A stretch of DNA of 50,683 nucleotides from Planctomycetota bacterium (GTDB lineage Bacteria; Planctomycetota; Planctomycetia; Pirellulales; Pirellulaceae): contig JAPLNJ010001037.1 in assembly GCA_026692885.1 (NCBI GenBank), forward strand, positions 1-50,683, given 5' to 3'. Made by a program: the position numbers and the translations under genes. Numbering within the stretch: the stretch's first letter is position 1; every line of letters begins with the position of its first letter. The notes under the pieces were generated by a model. The model had not been told where the DNA came from and ran no database searches. It saw nothing but the letters and a program-made list of their open reading frames with translations. This document shows positions 1-9,689 of the stretch, in pieces.

Positions 1-2983
1 TCCTGCCGTTGCCGCTCCAGACAAAGGACGCCAGGCCCGCGGGTATCGGGTCGCTGACCGTCACGTTGGTGGCCGTGCTTGGTCCGGCGTTGCTGACGGG
101 GAGGTTGTAGATGAAGCTGGTGCCGGGCACCTCCGTGCCGACGGTGTTGGTGAGCGCAGACCCGCCCTTGATATCCACCGTGGTCACGCCCACGTTGTTC
201 TGCGGCGTCGGCCTGTCGGTGTCGGTGTACGTGTTGTTGGTCAGAACAGGGTCGATCGTCCCGAGGGGTGGTTCCACGGTGGCCGTGTTCACCAGATCGC
301 CGGTGGCCGCTGGATCCGTTTGGGCGGTCACCGTGAAAGTTACCGTTGACCCGAGTGTCAGATTGACGGTGGTGTTGATATCGCCGATGCCGCTGGAGGC
401 CGCAACGCTGGCTCCGGCGGATGGCGAGGCCGTCCAGGTAGCACTGATAATGGTGGGCGGGAAGAGATCCTTGACCGGGGCGGCGACGACGCTGTCGGGG
501 CCGAGATTGCTGACCTCGATCGTGTACACCGTGATCGCCCCCGGCACGTACGTAAGCGCCCCGTCGTCCTTGGTGATTTTTAGATTGGCGTACGGCTGAA
601 AGACGGGCGTCTCCCAGAACAATGGGACCGTATGCAACAAGGAGGACACGCTGACGGTGCCCGTGTTGACTACGCAGGCGTTAGACCCCGGAACGGGTAC
701 AGAGCAAACTCCCGGCGTTAGGGCATCCTTGACCTTCGCTCGGAAGGTCACGGTCCAAGTTGCCAGGGCGGGCAGAGTGGACAGTGTGTAACCAAGTCCG
801 TCCAAGGGGAACAAGGAACCCGGCGGGCCGTCCGGAATGACGGCGGGTGGTACGGGAGAGGGGGTCCCGCCGGGGAGGGTGATGGTGTACTCTGTGCTGC
901 CCGCCACGTAAGTCGAATTCGCGGGCAGATAGTCCACCAGCTTGACATCCAGTAATTCCTTTCGACTGCCGTTATTGACGTTGATCGTGTATAGCAGCGT
1001 ATCCCCCGGAGTGACGAGGCCGTCCGCGTTGGCATCCACCGCGAGCGAGCCGATCTTACCGGCCGCAAAATCCTGCAGGGGCGCCACACTCGTGCCCGCG
1101 TCGACGCCAGGTACATTCGAGCTGGCATTTTTGGGATCCTCACCCCAGGCCACCGCAAGTCGGACTTGGGGGTCGGGACTGAGGGTGTACAGCAGCATGC
1201 CGCTCTGGTTACCGCTGGGGTCGAAGACTTTCTGACGCTGGAGTTCACGCAGGTCATACTCCCGGTCATAGTGGAAACCATTCGGATCGGTGTAGGGACC
1301 AGCATTATCTCCCTTGTAGTCCACATAAACTGGCACCGGTGTCTCACCGTTGCCCACCGGCGTCACCCAGACGGGCGAGCCATTCTCGTTGAGACGGGTC
1401 ACAAGCTCCGTGGGGTCGCGTCCAAACCCCAAGCCGACTTGGGCCTGGCGTGTCAAGGTACTGACCGGCCTGACCACGAAGCCCCAGTCGTACTGGGAAC
1501 TATATTTGACCACGACCTGGCCGCCTTCAATAGTGATCAAGTAGTCGTCGGCGACATCGGTGATGGACGTGGCGTAGAACTTCTCGCCGCCAGCCGTGTA
1601 GAAGTGCGTTCCGGAACCTTGTCGAAATCCAGGAACGAGCGGCTCTGGAAATCCAGGCTCGAGCGGCTCTCCAGGATCGAGCGGAACCGGAACGATCTGC
1701 TTCGCCGAACTCCGCGCAGGGACGGTAATGAAGGCGGTTGTGAGGGGCCCCAAGCCGCTCCCGTCACGGCTGACGTAGGTCACCAGAATGGCGGTGGGAT
1801 TGGGGTTGTATAAATACACCGCCGTCGGGTGATTAATGCCATCCGTTCTGCCAAAACCGGTGGACACCGGAGAGACGTAGTCGCTGGACAAATCAGACCT
1901 GGGTCTGAGTGTGACCCAGCGGCTGGCGAAGGCGCCGCCGATGCGCCCCGTGATCAGATCGACCTGGATCGGCTTGGTGGGGTCCGCCGTGTTCGGATCC
2001 CCGCTGGCAACGCTCACCACGCGCGCCCCCTGCAGGAGGGGCACAAGTGACGTCGACAGGTCAGGATTTGTGACTGTGACGCCATTATTGACCAAGTACG
2101 ACTGGCCTTGATTGAGGGACACGGTGGCCTCAAACACACCATCTCCATTCGGGTCAATCTTGACGGTCGTCCCGTCCTTGGCCGCCATGATGGTCAGGCC
2201 GGTGTAATCAAAGAAATTCGGTTCAAATAAACTCGGATCATTGGGGTCTGCTCCCATCCACGGGAGATTCGTGTTTGTTCCGATCGGCACATCATAGTCA
2301 CTGCCCCACTGGCTGGTGTCGTTCACGACCAGCGCATCCGTCAGCATCGTGACGGTGCTGCTGGCACAACTGGTGAGGCCGATCGAGACGGACGTACTGG
2401 CGGCGAGTTTGTCGCCCCCATCGAAACGGATTTCGCTCGAGATCCTGGGGATCGGAATGCTGTCGCTTTGCAGGATGATGACGTTACCCGCACGCAACAC
2501 GTCCGTCGGGTAACTGGTCGGGGAACTGAGCGGATTAGACGGAGGATATCCGTTCGATAGGTCTCCATCGCCCCAAATCTGCACACCGGCTGGATTGGTG
2601 ACGCTGTTGTAGATCTCGGCCGGACTGGGATTGACGATGTTGCTGACGTACCCGTTTTCCCACTGATCGTAATAGACTCGGGCTCCGTCGGCCGCAATGG
2701 CGATCGAAACAAAGGTGGAGACCGGGCTGGTGGGAACAACGGTTGTGGCGGGGGGCGTGGGGGGGGGCTGGATGGTCTTCAGCGCCGTCAACACATCCGC
2801 TGCCGGGAAGGGCAAGAAATACGTTTCCACCGGGGGTGGATTGGCGGACAGCAGCACACGCGATTCGAGCTGTTCCACCCGCAAAGACCGTGGACGGGGA
2901 GCTCGTTTTCGGGAAGCCTTCCGGCCCTTCTGCGCGCGGCCCAGTGCCTGGGAGACGAGGGCTGGCTGATGTCGGTGCGTCAT
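1..2983 (-). CDS. large secreted DUF11-type repeat protein, N-terminal part
   Basis: The reading frame is open from an ATG at 2983, 8 bases after a GGAGG ribosome site, to the left edge, so about 994 residues are visible and the C-terminus is missing. The N-terminus is basic (about 35 residues) and contains LRVEQLESRVLLSA, a variant of the LEPR-XLL motif at the start of many planctomycete surface proteins. The middle is low-charge beta-rich sequence with a repeated 'DPN(G/A)DG' flavour. From about residue 690 there are units such as GDTLLYTINVNNGS, VYTIEVSNLGPDS and FIYNLPVSNAGPST, typical of DUF11 (conserved repeat) domains in cell-surface proteins. Likely role: giant extracellular or cell-wall protein, possibly adhesive; the function is inferred only from architecture. 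There are no frameshifts in the visible part. Confidence 0.85.
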   Translation of the reverse strand, partial: MTHRHQPALVSQALGRAQKGRKASRKRAPRPRSLRVEQLESRVLLSANPPPVETYFLPFPAADVLTALKTIQPPPTPPATTVVPTSPVSTFVSIAIAADGARVYYDQWENGYVSNIVNPSPAEIYNSVTNPAGVQIWGDGDLSNGYPPSNPLSSPTSYPTDVLRAGNVIILQSDSIPIPRISSEIRFDGGDKLAASTSVSIGLTSCASSTVTMLTDALVVNDTSQWGSDYDVPIGTNTNLPWMGADPNDPSLFEPNFFDYTGLTIMAAKDGTTVKIDPNGDGVFEATVSLNQGQSYLVNNGVTVTNPDLSTSLVPLLQGARVVSVASGDPNTADPTKPIQVDLITGRIGGAFASRWVTLRPRSDLSSDYVSPVSTGFGRTDGINHPTAVYLYNPNPTAILVTYVSRDGSGLGPLTTAFITVPARSSAKQIVPVPLDPGEPLEPGFPEPLVPGFRQGSGTHFYTAGGEKFYATSITDVADDYLITIEGGQVVVKYSSQYDWGFVVRPVSTLTRQAQVGLGFGRDPTELVTRLNENGSPVWVTPVGNGETPVPVYVDYKGDNAGPYTDPNGFHYDREYDLRELQRQKVFDPSGNQSGMLLYTLSPDPQVRLAVAWGEDPKNASSNVPGVDAGTSVAPLQDFAAGKIGSLAVDANADGLVTPGDTLLYTINVNNGSRKELLDVKLVDYLPANSTYVAGSTEYTITLPGGTPSPVPPAVIPDGPPGSLFPLDGLGYTLSTLPALATWTVTFRAKVKDALTPGVCSVPVPGSNACVVNTGTVSVSSLLHTVPLFWETPVFQPYANLKITKDDGALTYVPGAITVYTIEVSNLGPDSVVAAPVKDLFPPTIISATWTASPSAGASVAASSGIGDINTTVNLTLGSTVTFTVTAQTDPAATGDLVNTATVEPPLGTIDPVLTNNTYTDTDRPTPQNNVGVTTVDIKGGSALTNTVGTEVPGTSFIYNLPVSNAGPSTATNVTVSDPIPAGLASFVWSGNGR

Positions 2984-3281
2984 GATGTCGATCCTCCAAA
3001 CGGTAAATTCGAACGGCAAACCCGTCTTTCCAAACCGAACACTCGAACTGCTACACCCTCACGTCGGGATGCAGCAAAGGCGAAAGAAGTCAGAACCCCA
3101 TCGCTTCCGAGGGACGCACGGCCCAAGCCGCAGAGCTTTCCCCCCCATCGCGTGATTGTACGCGAGGTGAGAGAACCCGCAAGCATGTGGTTGACTTTTT
3201 TGAACCACTTCGGAACGTTAAGCGTCGTCAGTTTCGATTGGCGAAACTAGACAAGAGAAGTAAGGCTTTCCAAGGCATTGA

Positions 3282-3407
3282 GGCCTTGATCGGAACGTTG
3301 CGCAAAACGCTAGCAGCGGATCATGGTAACCCGACGCGTCAGCGAGGAAACGCTGCTCGTCATCGCTGAAGCGTCGGGTTACGATGTGCAATGTTCCGAT
3401 CAAGGCC
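3282..3407. repeat. MITE-like inverted-repeat element, GGCCTTGATCG family
   Basis: The ends are inverted copies: GGCCTTGATCGGAACGTTGC on the left and the complement of GGCCTTGATCGGAACATTGC on the right. Inside is a second inverted pair, GTAACCCGACGC (3326-3337) and GCGTCGGGTTAC (3371-3382), so the whole segment can fold into one long hairpin. Related ends occur at 13318-13488, 38454-38476 and, more degenerate, near 44101. No coding capacity is visible. Probably a non-autonomous mobile or REP-like element. Confidence 0.7.
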
Positions 3408-3424
3408 GGCACAGCCCACCCTAC
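3408..3424. repeat. half copy of the GTAGGGTGGGCTGTGCC repeat
   Basis: The reverse complement is GTAGGGTGGGCTGTGCC, identical over 17 bases to the left arm of the palindrome at 46956-47013. Only one arm is present here. Confidence 0.6.
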
Positions 3425-3429
3425 AGCCC

Positions 3430-4620
3430 TTAACGTGGCAATTCCGCACACACCGCCGCACCGATCGTGCGGGCGGCCAAACGGTGTCCGGCTGCGTTCC
3501 AGTGGCCCCAGCCAGGTGCGGCCTTGTCGAACCCGTGCAGGAACACGCCGTGCTCCTCCGCGGACTGTCGCATCGGCTGGCTAAGGTCGATTACCGGGAA
3601 ACCGTGTTCCTGGCCGAACTGCTTCAAACGCCGCTCCGCATACCCTAAGTCCGACACCTGCAGGTGCCGTTGGCAGGCCACGCGGACCGCCTGGTCCGGG
3701 TGCACCTGAAGGTCCTGGCCAAGGGTCACCAGGAACAGCCGAGCGTCATGGTCGCGGGCCTCTCGCTGGCACATCCCCAGCAACTGTTCCGTGACCTCCC
3801 AGGCTTCCGACCAGGCGGCGTCGCGCGGCGGGAGCAGCGCCAACTCGTTCAGACCGGCACCGACTTGCCCCGCGGGCGGTGGCTCGGACGCCGGTTGCCG
3901 CCAGCGGCCCAGCCACTCGTTCGCCAGTTGCAGGACACGCACCCGATTGATCAGGCCGACCTTCCACTGGACCCCCGCCGAGCCTGCCCGCAGGTAATCG
4001 GGATGCTCCCGGAAGGAGTTGTCAAAGACCCAGGCCCCGTTTGCCCGGCACAGGAACGGACGGACTTGGTACGGCTCCAGGTCGCGGGCATTGTTCCGCA
4101 AATCGTTGCCCGCAAAGAACGTCAGCAACACGATGTCCGGCTCGTAGTCCCACACATAGTGGCGCAACATCAGGAGTTCTTGCGCGGTGCCGTAGCCCGA
4201 CACGCCGAAATTCAGGACTTCAACCGAGCGACCTGCCAGCGACGGACAACTCGCCAACTCCTGTTCCAGCACCGCGCACAAGCTCTGTTCGTAAGGCACC
4301 TGGAAGGCTTCGACAAACGAATCGCCGAGCACCGCGACGCGGAACGAGCCGACTGGCTTGCGAGGCTCCCGCAGACCTTGGCGGAAGCCGTAGCGGTTGA
4401 CTTCAAAAAACGCGTGGCCTTCCTTGCACCACCAACCGTGCACGCCGGCTTGCAGCCGCGTGCCACAGAATTCATCCGGCGCGTAAGGCAGGGGATAGCC
4501 GATTCCGAACGCCCGTAGCAGCCCCTCCGCGAACAGCAACCCCGTCGCCAGACCGAGGGCGGCGAGTGTAAGCTTTAGCCAGACACGCTTGTTTCGCAAC
4601 ATGGCGGTAGTATACCGCAT
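3430..4620 (-). CDS. membrane-anchored SGNH/GDSL-family hydrolase
   Basis: The 396-residue protein starts with a hydrophobic signal or anchor (about residues 15-35) followed by an SGNH hydrolase fold. Visible blocks are GDSFVEAF (nucleophile Ser, block I), NFGVSGYG (block II Gly), FFAGNDLRNN (block III Asn) and GWGHWNAAGHRLAA (catalytic His of block V). The family comprises esterases and acyltransferases acting on lipids or O-acetylated glycans; the substrate cannot be read from sequence. It diverges from the glycosyltransferase at 4632, suggesting a shared promoter region and perhaps a shared role in surface glycan or lipid modification. An in-frame ATG at 4602 would give a more typical signal peptide (MLRNKRVWLKL) and leave 30 bases to the divergent gene; neither start has a convincing ribosome site. 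Confidence 0.85.
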   Translation of the reverse strand: MRYTTAMLRNKRVWLKLTLAALGLATGLLFAEGLLRAFGIGYPLPYAPDEFCGTRLQAGVHGWWCKEGHAFFEVNRYGFRQGLREPRKPVGSFRVAVLGDSFVEAFQVPYEQSLCAVLEQELASCPSLAGRSVEVLNFGVSGYGTAQELLMLRHYVWDYEPDIVLLTFFAGNDLRNNARDLEPYQVRPFLCRANGAWVFDNSFREHPDYLRAGSAGVQWKVGLINRVRVLQLANEWLGRWRQPASEPPPAGQVGAGLNELALLPPRDAAWSEAWEVTEQLLGMCQREARDHDARLFLVTLGQDLQVHPDQAVRVACQRHLQVSDLGYAERRLKQFGQEHGFPVIDLSQPMRQSAEEHGVFLHGFDKAAPGWGHWNAAGHRLAARTIGAAVCAELPR

Positions 4621-4631
4621 CGGAAGAACAT

Positions 4632-5762
4632 ATGTCCCGCCAGCTGACGCTCGTCATTCACGCATTGCACACCGGAGGCGCCGAACGGGTGCTGGCCCGG
4701 ATGGCCAATCACTGGGCCGCGGCCGGCGACGAGGTGACGGTGATCACCTTGGACGCGGTCGAGTCGGACACGCTGCAACTCCATCCTCAGGTGGGCCGGA
4801 TCGGCCTGGACGCGATGCGGCCCGCGACGTCCCGCTGGCAGGGCGTGCTCAACAATTTGGGGCGGCTGTGGCAGCTTCGCCGGGCGATCCGCCAGGCGGG
4901 CGCCCGGCCCGTGATCAGTTTCACCGACAAGATGAACGTACTGACGCTGCTGGCCTGCCGCGGACTGGCAGTCGATGTGGTGATCGCCGAACGCAGTCAG
5001 CCGACCCACCAATCGCTGAGCCCGGGCTGGGATCGTCTGCGGCGGCTGAGCTATCCGCGTTGCCGGGCGCTCGTGGTCCAGACAGCGGCCGTCGCCGTCG
5101 CCTGCCGTGCGCTGGTCGGCACGCGACCGATTTACGTGATCCCGAACCCGGCGGTGCCGTTGGCCCAGCCGACTCCGGAGTTCCCCGCACCGTGCGCCAC
5201 CGGCACGCGTCGCGTGCTGGGTCTGGGCCGACTCAGCCGTGAAAAAGGCTTTGATCTACTGATTCGGGCCTTTGCTCAAGTTGCGGTTCAACACGGCCAA
5301 TGGACGCTGCAAATCGTCGGCGACGGGGAGCAACGGTCGACGCTGGAGGATCTGATCGGGGAACTCGGCCTGCGTGGGCGAGTCCAACTGCCGGGCTGGA
5401 GTGAGCAGCCGGGTAGGCTGCTCCAGCAAGCCGATCTGTTCGTGCTGCCGTCCCGCTACGAAGGCTTTCCCAACGCCCTGTTGGAAGCCATGGCCAGCGG
5501 CCTGCCCGTCATCAGTTTCGCGTGCGACAGCGGTCCGAGTGAAATCGTGCGAGATGGCGTCGACGGGCTGCTGGTGCCGCCGGAGAACATCGATGCGTTG
5601 GCCGCCGCCCTGGACCGGCTGATGTCCGACGCCACGGAACGCGAACGCTTGGGCCGTCACGCCGTCGAAGTGGTCACGCGTTTTGCCGAAACCGCGTTCT
5701 ACGAGCGTTGGGAACAGGTCCTGGCCGACCTTGGCCAGTCCGCGGAAGAATCGCGTTATTGA
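4632..5762 (+). CDS. GT4-family glycosyltransferase
   Basis: A 376-residue GT-B fold glycosyltransferase of family GT4. The N-terminal half has the acceptor-side signature HTGGAERVLARMANHW (residues 12-27). The C-terminal half has GLGRLSREKGFDLLIRAF, VGDGEQRSTLE, GWSEQPGRLLQQADLFVLPS, then the EGFPNALLEAMASGLPVIS donor-binding block with its E-x7-E pattern. Family members use nucleotide sugars to extend exopolysaccharide or LPS chains at the cytoplasmic face of the inner membrane. The donor sugar is unknown. The gene diverges from the SGNH hydrolase; 240 bases of repeat-containing spacer follow it. Confidence 0.92.
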   Translation: MSRQLTLVIHALHTGGAERVLARMANHWAAAGDEVTVITLDAVESDTLQLHPQVGRIGLDAMRPATSRWQGVLNNLGRLWQLRRAIRQAGARPVISFTDKMNVLTLLACRGLAVDVVIAERSQPTHQSLSPGWDRLRRLSYPRCRALVVQTAAVAVACRALVGTRPIYVIPNPAVPLAQPTPEFPAPCATGTRRVLGLGRLSREKGFDLLIRAFAQVAVQHGQWTLQIVGDGEQRSTLEDLIGELGLRGRVQLPGWSEQPGRLLQQADLFVLPSRYEGFPNALLEAMASGLPVISFACDSGPSEIVRDGVDGLLVPPENIDALAAALDRLMSDATERERLGRHAVEVVTRFAETAFYERWEQVLADLGQSAEESRY

Positions 5763-5868
5763 GTCCTAGGTTGCCAATGGACTGGGAAGGCGAGGCTCAT
5801 GCCGAGCCGGAGTGGGCCGTCAGAGACGGCCCGCAGCTCCGCAGGAGCGTCGCCCTCCCGCAGTCTCT

Positions 5869-5893
5869 CGTTCCCATGCTCCGCGTGGGAACG
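5869..5893. repeat. short palindrome with CGTTCCCA arms
   Basis: CGTTCCCA and TGGGAACG form 8-bp arms around a 9-base loop. It sits in the 239-bp gap between the glycosyltransferase and the convergent fabZ-like gene. From recollection this palindrome type is common between planctomycete genes. It lacks a T run, so it is not a classical terminator. Confidence 0.55.
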
Positions 5894-5981
5894 CAAGTGT
5901 CTCGACGCTCCGCGTCGTCTGCCCAACGACGCAGAGTGTCGGCAGGAAAAGTATCAGCGGATTGAGGCGCGCCGCGCACGT

Positions 5982-6005
5982 GTCAGGCTGGAAAGCCTGA
6001 CCTAC
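5982..6005. repeat. single arm of the GTCAGGCTGGAAAGCC repeat, overlapping a stop codon
   Basis: These 24 bases, beginning GTCAGGCTGGAAAGCCTGAC, are identical to one arm of the perfect hairpin at 9690-9747. The arm overlaps positions 6002-6004, which form the TAG stop of the minus-strand fabZ-like gene, so the repeat supplies the gene's stop codon. Confidence 0.75.
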
Positions 6006-6430
6006 GCGTCAGGCCGGGCCAGCGTACAGGCGAATTCGAACCGCGCGGCTACCTTGCCGGCGCAGGTCACTTTGGCGGTCAGGAAGAATGCCTCGGACAC
6101 CCGCTCGTTCAACGTCACGGCCAGTTCGACGGTATCGCCTGGCCGCACCATCTGCTTGAACTTCACGTCGTTCAGCCGCGTCGCGACCGGGACGCCGGCC
6201 GCGTCCTGCAGGAAGGCGGACAATAGGATCGCCCCGGCCTGCATCGCCGCCTCGCACAGGATCACGCCGGGCACCAGCGGATGACCCGGATAATGCCCCT
6301 GGAAAAAGAACTCCTCAGCGCGGAACGTCTTCCGGCAGACGATGGCCTTGTCGGTCCGCGTGACAATCTCATCGACCAACAACATCGGGCTGCGGTGCGG
6401 AATCGCCGCTTCGATCTCGGATAGGCTCAT
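6002..6430 (-). CDS. FabZ-like 3-hydroxyacyl-ACP dehydratase
   Basis: A hot-dog-fold dehydratase of 142 residues, the usual FabZ length. The active-site block GHYPGHPLVPGVILCEA holds the catalytic His46 and Glu60, with the family motif PHRSPMLLVDEI near the N-terminus. It would remove water from 3-hydroxyacyl-ACP to give trans-2-enoyl-ACP. An upstream in-frame start at 6460 exists, but the ATG at 6430 is preferred because TTTGGAGAT stands 10 bases upstream. It is the last gene of the KAS-ACP-desaturase operon, 94 bases after the second desaturase. It is probably specialised to this pathway rather than the housekeeping fabZ, but that is inferred from context alone. Confidence 0.88.
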   Translation of the reverse strand: MSLSEIEAAIPHRSPMLLVDEIVTRTDKAIVCRKTFRAEEFFFQGHYPGHPLVPGVILCEAAMQAGAILLSAFLQDAAGVPVATRLNDVKFKQMVRPGDTVELAVTLNERVSEAFFLTAKVTCAGKVAARFEFACTLARPDA

Positions 6431-6480
6431 CACCGCAATCTCCAAATTCCCAGGAACCAATTCCCTTGCGCTGCGTCTTC

Positions 6481-6508
6481 CCTCGCCCCGGCACTTCGGG
6501 GAGAGGGG
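6481..6508. repeat. CCTCGCCCCGG...GGGGAGAGGGG palindromic repeat
   Basis: CCTCGCCCCGG and CGGGGAGAGGGG face each other in the gap between the fabZ-like gene and the FAD oxidoreductase. A close relative lies at 11112-11140, upstream of the same operon. No function is known to me; a REP-like hairpin is likely. Confidence 0.5.
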
Positions 6509-6524
6509 TCGGAAGTGAGGGGCC

Positions 6525-7940
6525 TCATTTCACCAACAGCGAGTCGACGTTGTTGGCGACGATCACGCCATAATTGATCGCGCCCAGCCAGCCGGACATG
6601 ATGATGCCCACGCTGCCGGCATGATACAGTCCGCGGATCTGCTCCGGCAGACCACGGCTGACGGCCAAGCCTTCGAACTTCGTGCCGAAACTGGCTCCGG
6701 CCAAATGCTTCGTGTAGTGCTGGAACGTCGCGGGCGTCGCCGCCTCGGCCAGTGCGATCCGCTCCCGGCAATTCGGGACATATTTCTCCAGGGCAGTCAA
6801 CGTCGTGTCGATCAACTCACGTTTGCCGGCCGCGTATTCCTGTTCCGACAAATTCGCCCAATCTTCGTACCGTGCGTTCGTGCTGGATACCACCAAGCAG
6901 CGCGGCGCGGCGTGCGGCCTTGTGCGGGGGTAGTAGAACGAAAAGGTGCGGCTGGTGATGTCCCGGCTGAGCAGCAGGTCCGTGCGAAACTCGCGGGCGG
7001 TCGAACTGAACAGCAGGTCGCCGGTCGACTCGTCGATCGACTCGCCGGGCTTGAAGGCCAGGTAGACCTGGGTGCTGGAGTTGTTCAGGCGGACCGCCTG
7101 GCTGGCGGCGAGGAACTGCGGATCGAACTGCTCGGCCCCGACCAGCCGCTGGATCGTGCTCGTCAGATTGGCGTTCGAAACGACCGCCCGAGCCTTGATC
7201 ATGCGGCCGTTGACCACCACGCCCGTCGCGCGGCCTTGCTCGACCACAATCTGCTGCACGTCGCAGCGGATCCGCACGTCCACGCGATTGCGGAGCAATT
7301 CCTGGTGCAGCAGCTGAATCAGCCGATCCGTGCCACCCTCGAAGATGAACACGCCCTTGGACATGAAGTTGGAAAACACGATCCCGTACGTGATCGCCGG
7401 GTCCTCCAAGGTGGAGCCGTTGGCGTAGACGATCGGCTCCATCAACAGCCGTACGACGTCTTGGCGGCCGGGAAAGAAGCGTGCAAACAACTCGCGGGTC
7501 GTCAGCTGCTGGTCATCGTAGAAGTTCATGCCCCGCGTGGTGTCGAAGAAAGCCTGGATCGTCGCGGCAGCGATCCCGAAGCGTTCCACCAGCAATCGCG
7601 TGAAATCCTCGCGGTTGTAGGTCGTGGTCAGCGAGAACATTGGGTTGTCGAAACGAATCCCCTTCAACTGCACGATGCGGTCCGCGATCTCCGCCGTCCA
7701 GTACCGCCGGCAGCTTTTGATCATGCCCGCGGGGAACCCATGTAAGGAAATATCAAAGGTGTACCCGCCCGGCCGTTTGAACCAAGTGGCCAAGCCGCCC
7801 AACTTGTAGTGCTGTTCTAGCAGCAGCACCGAGTGCCCGGCGCGGCCCAAGACGTTGGCGGCTGTCAAACCGCCCAGACCGCTGCCGATGACGATTACGT
7901 CGTAGGCGTCTCTCGTTCCGGAAAGAAAATCCTTGGGCAT
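6525..7940 (-). CDS. CrtI/phytoene-desaturase-like FAD oxidoreductase A
   Basis: From the ATG at 7940 the protein has 471 residues. The N-terminus carries the dinucleotide-binding motif [30 protein letters not shown], followed by the GGLATWF segment typical of the phytoene desaturase/carotene isomerase superfamily; the C-terminus has [22 protein letters not shown], where the FAD-binding C-terminal motif is expected. A longer in-frame start exists at 8027, but it runs back into the upstream gene; the ATG at 7940 has GGGA upstream and lies one base after the stop of the preceding gene, implying translational coupling. The enzyme probably desaturates, isomerises or saturates polyene acyl chains bound to the adjacent ACP. 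No carotenoid synthesis genes (crtB, crtE) are nearby, so a carotenoid role is not supported. Confidence 0.85.
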   Translation of the reverse strand: MPKDFLSGTRDAYDVIVIGSGLGGLTAANVLGRAGHSVLLLEQHYKLGGLATWFKRPGGYTFDISLHGFPAGMIKSCRRYWTAEIADRIVQLKGIRFDNPMFSLTTTYNREDFTRLLVERFGIAAATIQAFFDTTRGMNFYDDQQLTTRELFARFFPGRQDVVRLLMEPIVYANGSTLEDPAITYGIVFSNFMSKGVFIFEGGTDRLIQLLHQELLRNRVDVRIRCDVQQIVVEQGRATGVVVNGRMIKARAVVSNANLTSTIQRLVGAEQFDPQFLAASQAVRLNNSSTQVYLAFKPGESIDESTGDLLFSSTAREFRTDLLLSRDITSRTFSFYYPRTRPHAAPRCLVVSSTNARYEDWANLSEQEYAAGKRELIDTTLTALEKYVPNCRERIALAEAATPATFQHYTKHLAGASFGTKFEGLAVSRGLPEQIRGLYHAGSVGIIMSGWLGAINYGVIVANNVDSLLVK

Positions 7941-7941
7941 G

Positions 7942-9330
7942 CTAGTCCCTAAGGCAATACCGATTGGCGATCGAAATCCCGCTGATGATCGACCCGACGA
8001 TCCCCACGAAGCCTTGATCGGTGCCACACAGATACAAGTTCTTCAAGTGTGTCGTGCCGTCGCTGCGTTTCTCAGGCGCGCCATAGACCGCGCCGTTGTC
8101 GTGCCAGGTGAACCGGCGAATCGTTGTGGGAGTAAACATGTCCGTATCGATCACCCGCGCCCGGTAGTCCGGCACGAACCGCACCGCCGACTGCACGATG
8201 CGATCGTACCAGCGAAGTTTCTCCAGGCGATACTGCTCCTCAGACAGCGCGGCCCACTGCTCGTAGTTCGCCATGGCGGTGATGCGAATCACGCCGTCCG
8301 GCAGTTGGCCGTCCGCAGGATGGTACAGGAAATTGTTGGGCGAACAGACGACGCCGCCGCGCAGGTCGCACAGGTCGTGCTCCGGCTTGTGCCAATGCAG
8401 GCGTTCCGAGTCGTTGAAGAACAAGATCGTCCGGTCATAGCCGAATTCCTGCGGCTGCTGGTCGAGCACCGAGATCGTTTCCGCGAACGAGAGTTGGCCG
8501 CTACGACGGTCGTCGAGTTCCGTGATGTCTTCGCACAGCCGTAGCGTCTCCATCAAGCCGGCCGAGGACAGCACGCGGCGGGCCTCTAAGCGCTCACCGC
8601 TTTCCAGAACCACGCCCGTGGCCCGCCCGTTTTCGACCGTGATTCGTGCCACACCCGACCGCAACCGCAATTCGCCGCCCAAGCCGCGAAATTTCCGCAC
8701 CAGATTCTTGAGAATCACCCGCACGCCCGCGAACGGTCTGGCGAAACCCTCCAGGAAGATGCTGCGGAACATGATGCAGAACTGGCCAAAGTCCATGTCG
8801 TGCTCGCGCGCGTTGCCATACCACATCAGCGGACAGAGCAGCATTTCCACGAGCAGCGGGTCGTCGATCGTCTCCGCCAGAATGCCACGGGCCGACAGCT
8901 GCCCGTGTTCCGGCGCCAGCTCGTCGTAGTTGACCAAACGCCTCAGCAGCCGCTGAAAGTTGTCTTTCTGCTGGGGAAACTTGCGGGCGATTTCCGCTTC
9001 CAAGAGACCGATGTCGTTGCCGAACCTCAGGCCGACGCCGGGAAACACTACGGCGGAACCGACCTGCGGCACCAGCGCAAAATCGTCCCATTGGAATCGC
9101 AACTGCCGGAGGAGCCTAGAGAACGGCCCTTGCTTCGCGCCTTTGGGGGTGAAGTTGGTCACCGCGTGCAGGCCGACATCATAATCGCGGCCCCGCAGTC
9201 GATAGAACGAGTTCAGGCCGCCGATCGTGAGGTGACGTTCCAGAATACAGACGCGCTGTTCGAAATGGGCCAAGCGGATACCCGCCGCCAGCCCTGACAT
9301 ACCCGCGCCGATAATGAGCGTGTCGTACAT
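7942..9330 (-). CDS. CrtI/phytoene-desaturase-like FAD oxidoreductase B
   Basis: A 462-residue paralogue-like partner of the next gene. It has the FAD motif [29 protein letters not shown] at the extreme N-terminus and [24 protein letters not shown] after it, matching the second flavin-contacting strand of the CrtI fold. The C-terminal [25 protein letters not shown] is the expected FAD-closing motif. Its TAG stop is one base from the start of oxidoreductase A, and the ACP gene ends 75 bases upstream. Two different CrtI-like enzymes together with a carrier protein suggest two successive redox or isomerisation steps on one acyl intermediate. The substrate is unknown. Confidence 0.85.
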   Translation of the reverse strand: MYDTLIIGAGMSGLAAGIRLAHFEQRVCILERHLTIGGLNSFYRLRGRDYDVGLHAVTNFTPKGAKQGPFSRLLRQLRFQWDDFALVPQVGSAVVFPGVGLRFGNDIGLLEAEIARKFPQQKDNFQRLLRRLVNYDELAPEHGQLSARGILAETIDDPLLVEMLLCPLMWYGNAREHDMDFGQFCIMFRSIFLEGFARPFAGVRVILKNLVRKFRGLGGELRLRSGVARITVENGRATGVVLESGERLEARRVLSSAGLMETLRLCEDITELDDRRSGQLSFAETISVLDQQPQEFGYDRTILFFNDSERLHWHKPEHDLCDLRGGVVCSPNNFLYHPADGQLPDGVIRITAMANYEQWAALSEEQYRLEKLRWYDRIVQSAVRFVPDYRARVIDTDMFTPTTIRRFTWHDNGAVYGAPEKRSDGTTHLKNLYLCGTDQGFVGIVGSIISGISIANRYCLRD

Positions 9331-9405
9331 GAACTACGGTCGATTAAGGCCCGTCAGGACGACCGACTGCCGTCGCTGAAATCGCAAGAGTTCGTCGCTA
9401 CGTCG

Positions 9406-9657
9406 TTACAAATCCTTCATCAGCGGTGCCAAATACGTGACGGTGCTCTGCATGCTGGCCAGTTGCTTGTACTCCTCCTCGGGAATCTGGACGCGGTGCC
9501 GCTTTCGCAACTCCATCACGATGTCCAAGAAGTCCATGCTGTCCAGTTCCAGCTGCTCACGGAACGGCACTTCGTCCTGCAACTGGCTCAAGTCCTCGTC
9601 GGGAGCGATGTCCTTGAGAATATCGATGACCTGTTCGCGGATTTCGGCAGGGCTCAT
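9406..9657 (-). CDS. acyl carrier protein of the FAD-desaturase operon
   Basis: An 83-residue, acidic four-helix carrier protein. LELDSMDFLDIVMEL contains the DSM motif; Ser40 is the expected 4'-phosphopantetheine site. GGAGAA lies 9 bases before the ATG. It sits between the ketoacyl synthase and the two FAD enzymes and would carry the growing or modified acyl chain. The sequence after the DSM helix (RKRHRVQIPEEEYKQLASM) differs from housekeeping AcpP, consistent with a dedicated carrier. Confidence 0.9.
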   Translation of the reverse strand: MSPAEIREQVIDILKDIAPDEDLSQLQDEVPFREQLELDSMDFLDIVMELRKRHRVQIPEEEYKQLASMQSTVTYLAPLMKDL

Positions 9658-9689
9658 GCCGTCGGTTCTCCTTGTTTGCGTCTCACCCG

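Larger units (their letters stand above)
2984..3429. other. intergenic gap with repeat elements
   Basis: No gene is apparent. The right half holds a palindromic element (3282-3407) followed directly by half of a second repeat (3408-3424). The left half should carry the promoter of the minus-strand surface-protein gene, but no clear -35/-10 pair is recognisable. Confidence 0.5.

Noticed and set aside
6621..7745. 374-codon open frame on the plus strand
   Set aside because: Antisense to FAD oxidoreductase A.
6525..9330. carotenoid biosynthesis locus
   Set aside because: The CrtI-like enzymes are linked to ACP, KAS and FabZ, and no phytoene synthase or prenyl transferase is nearby.
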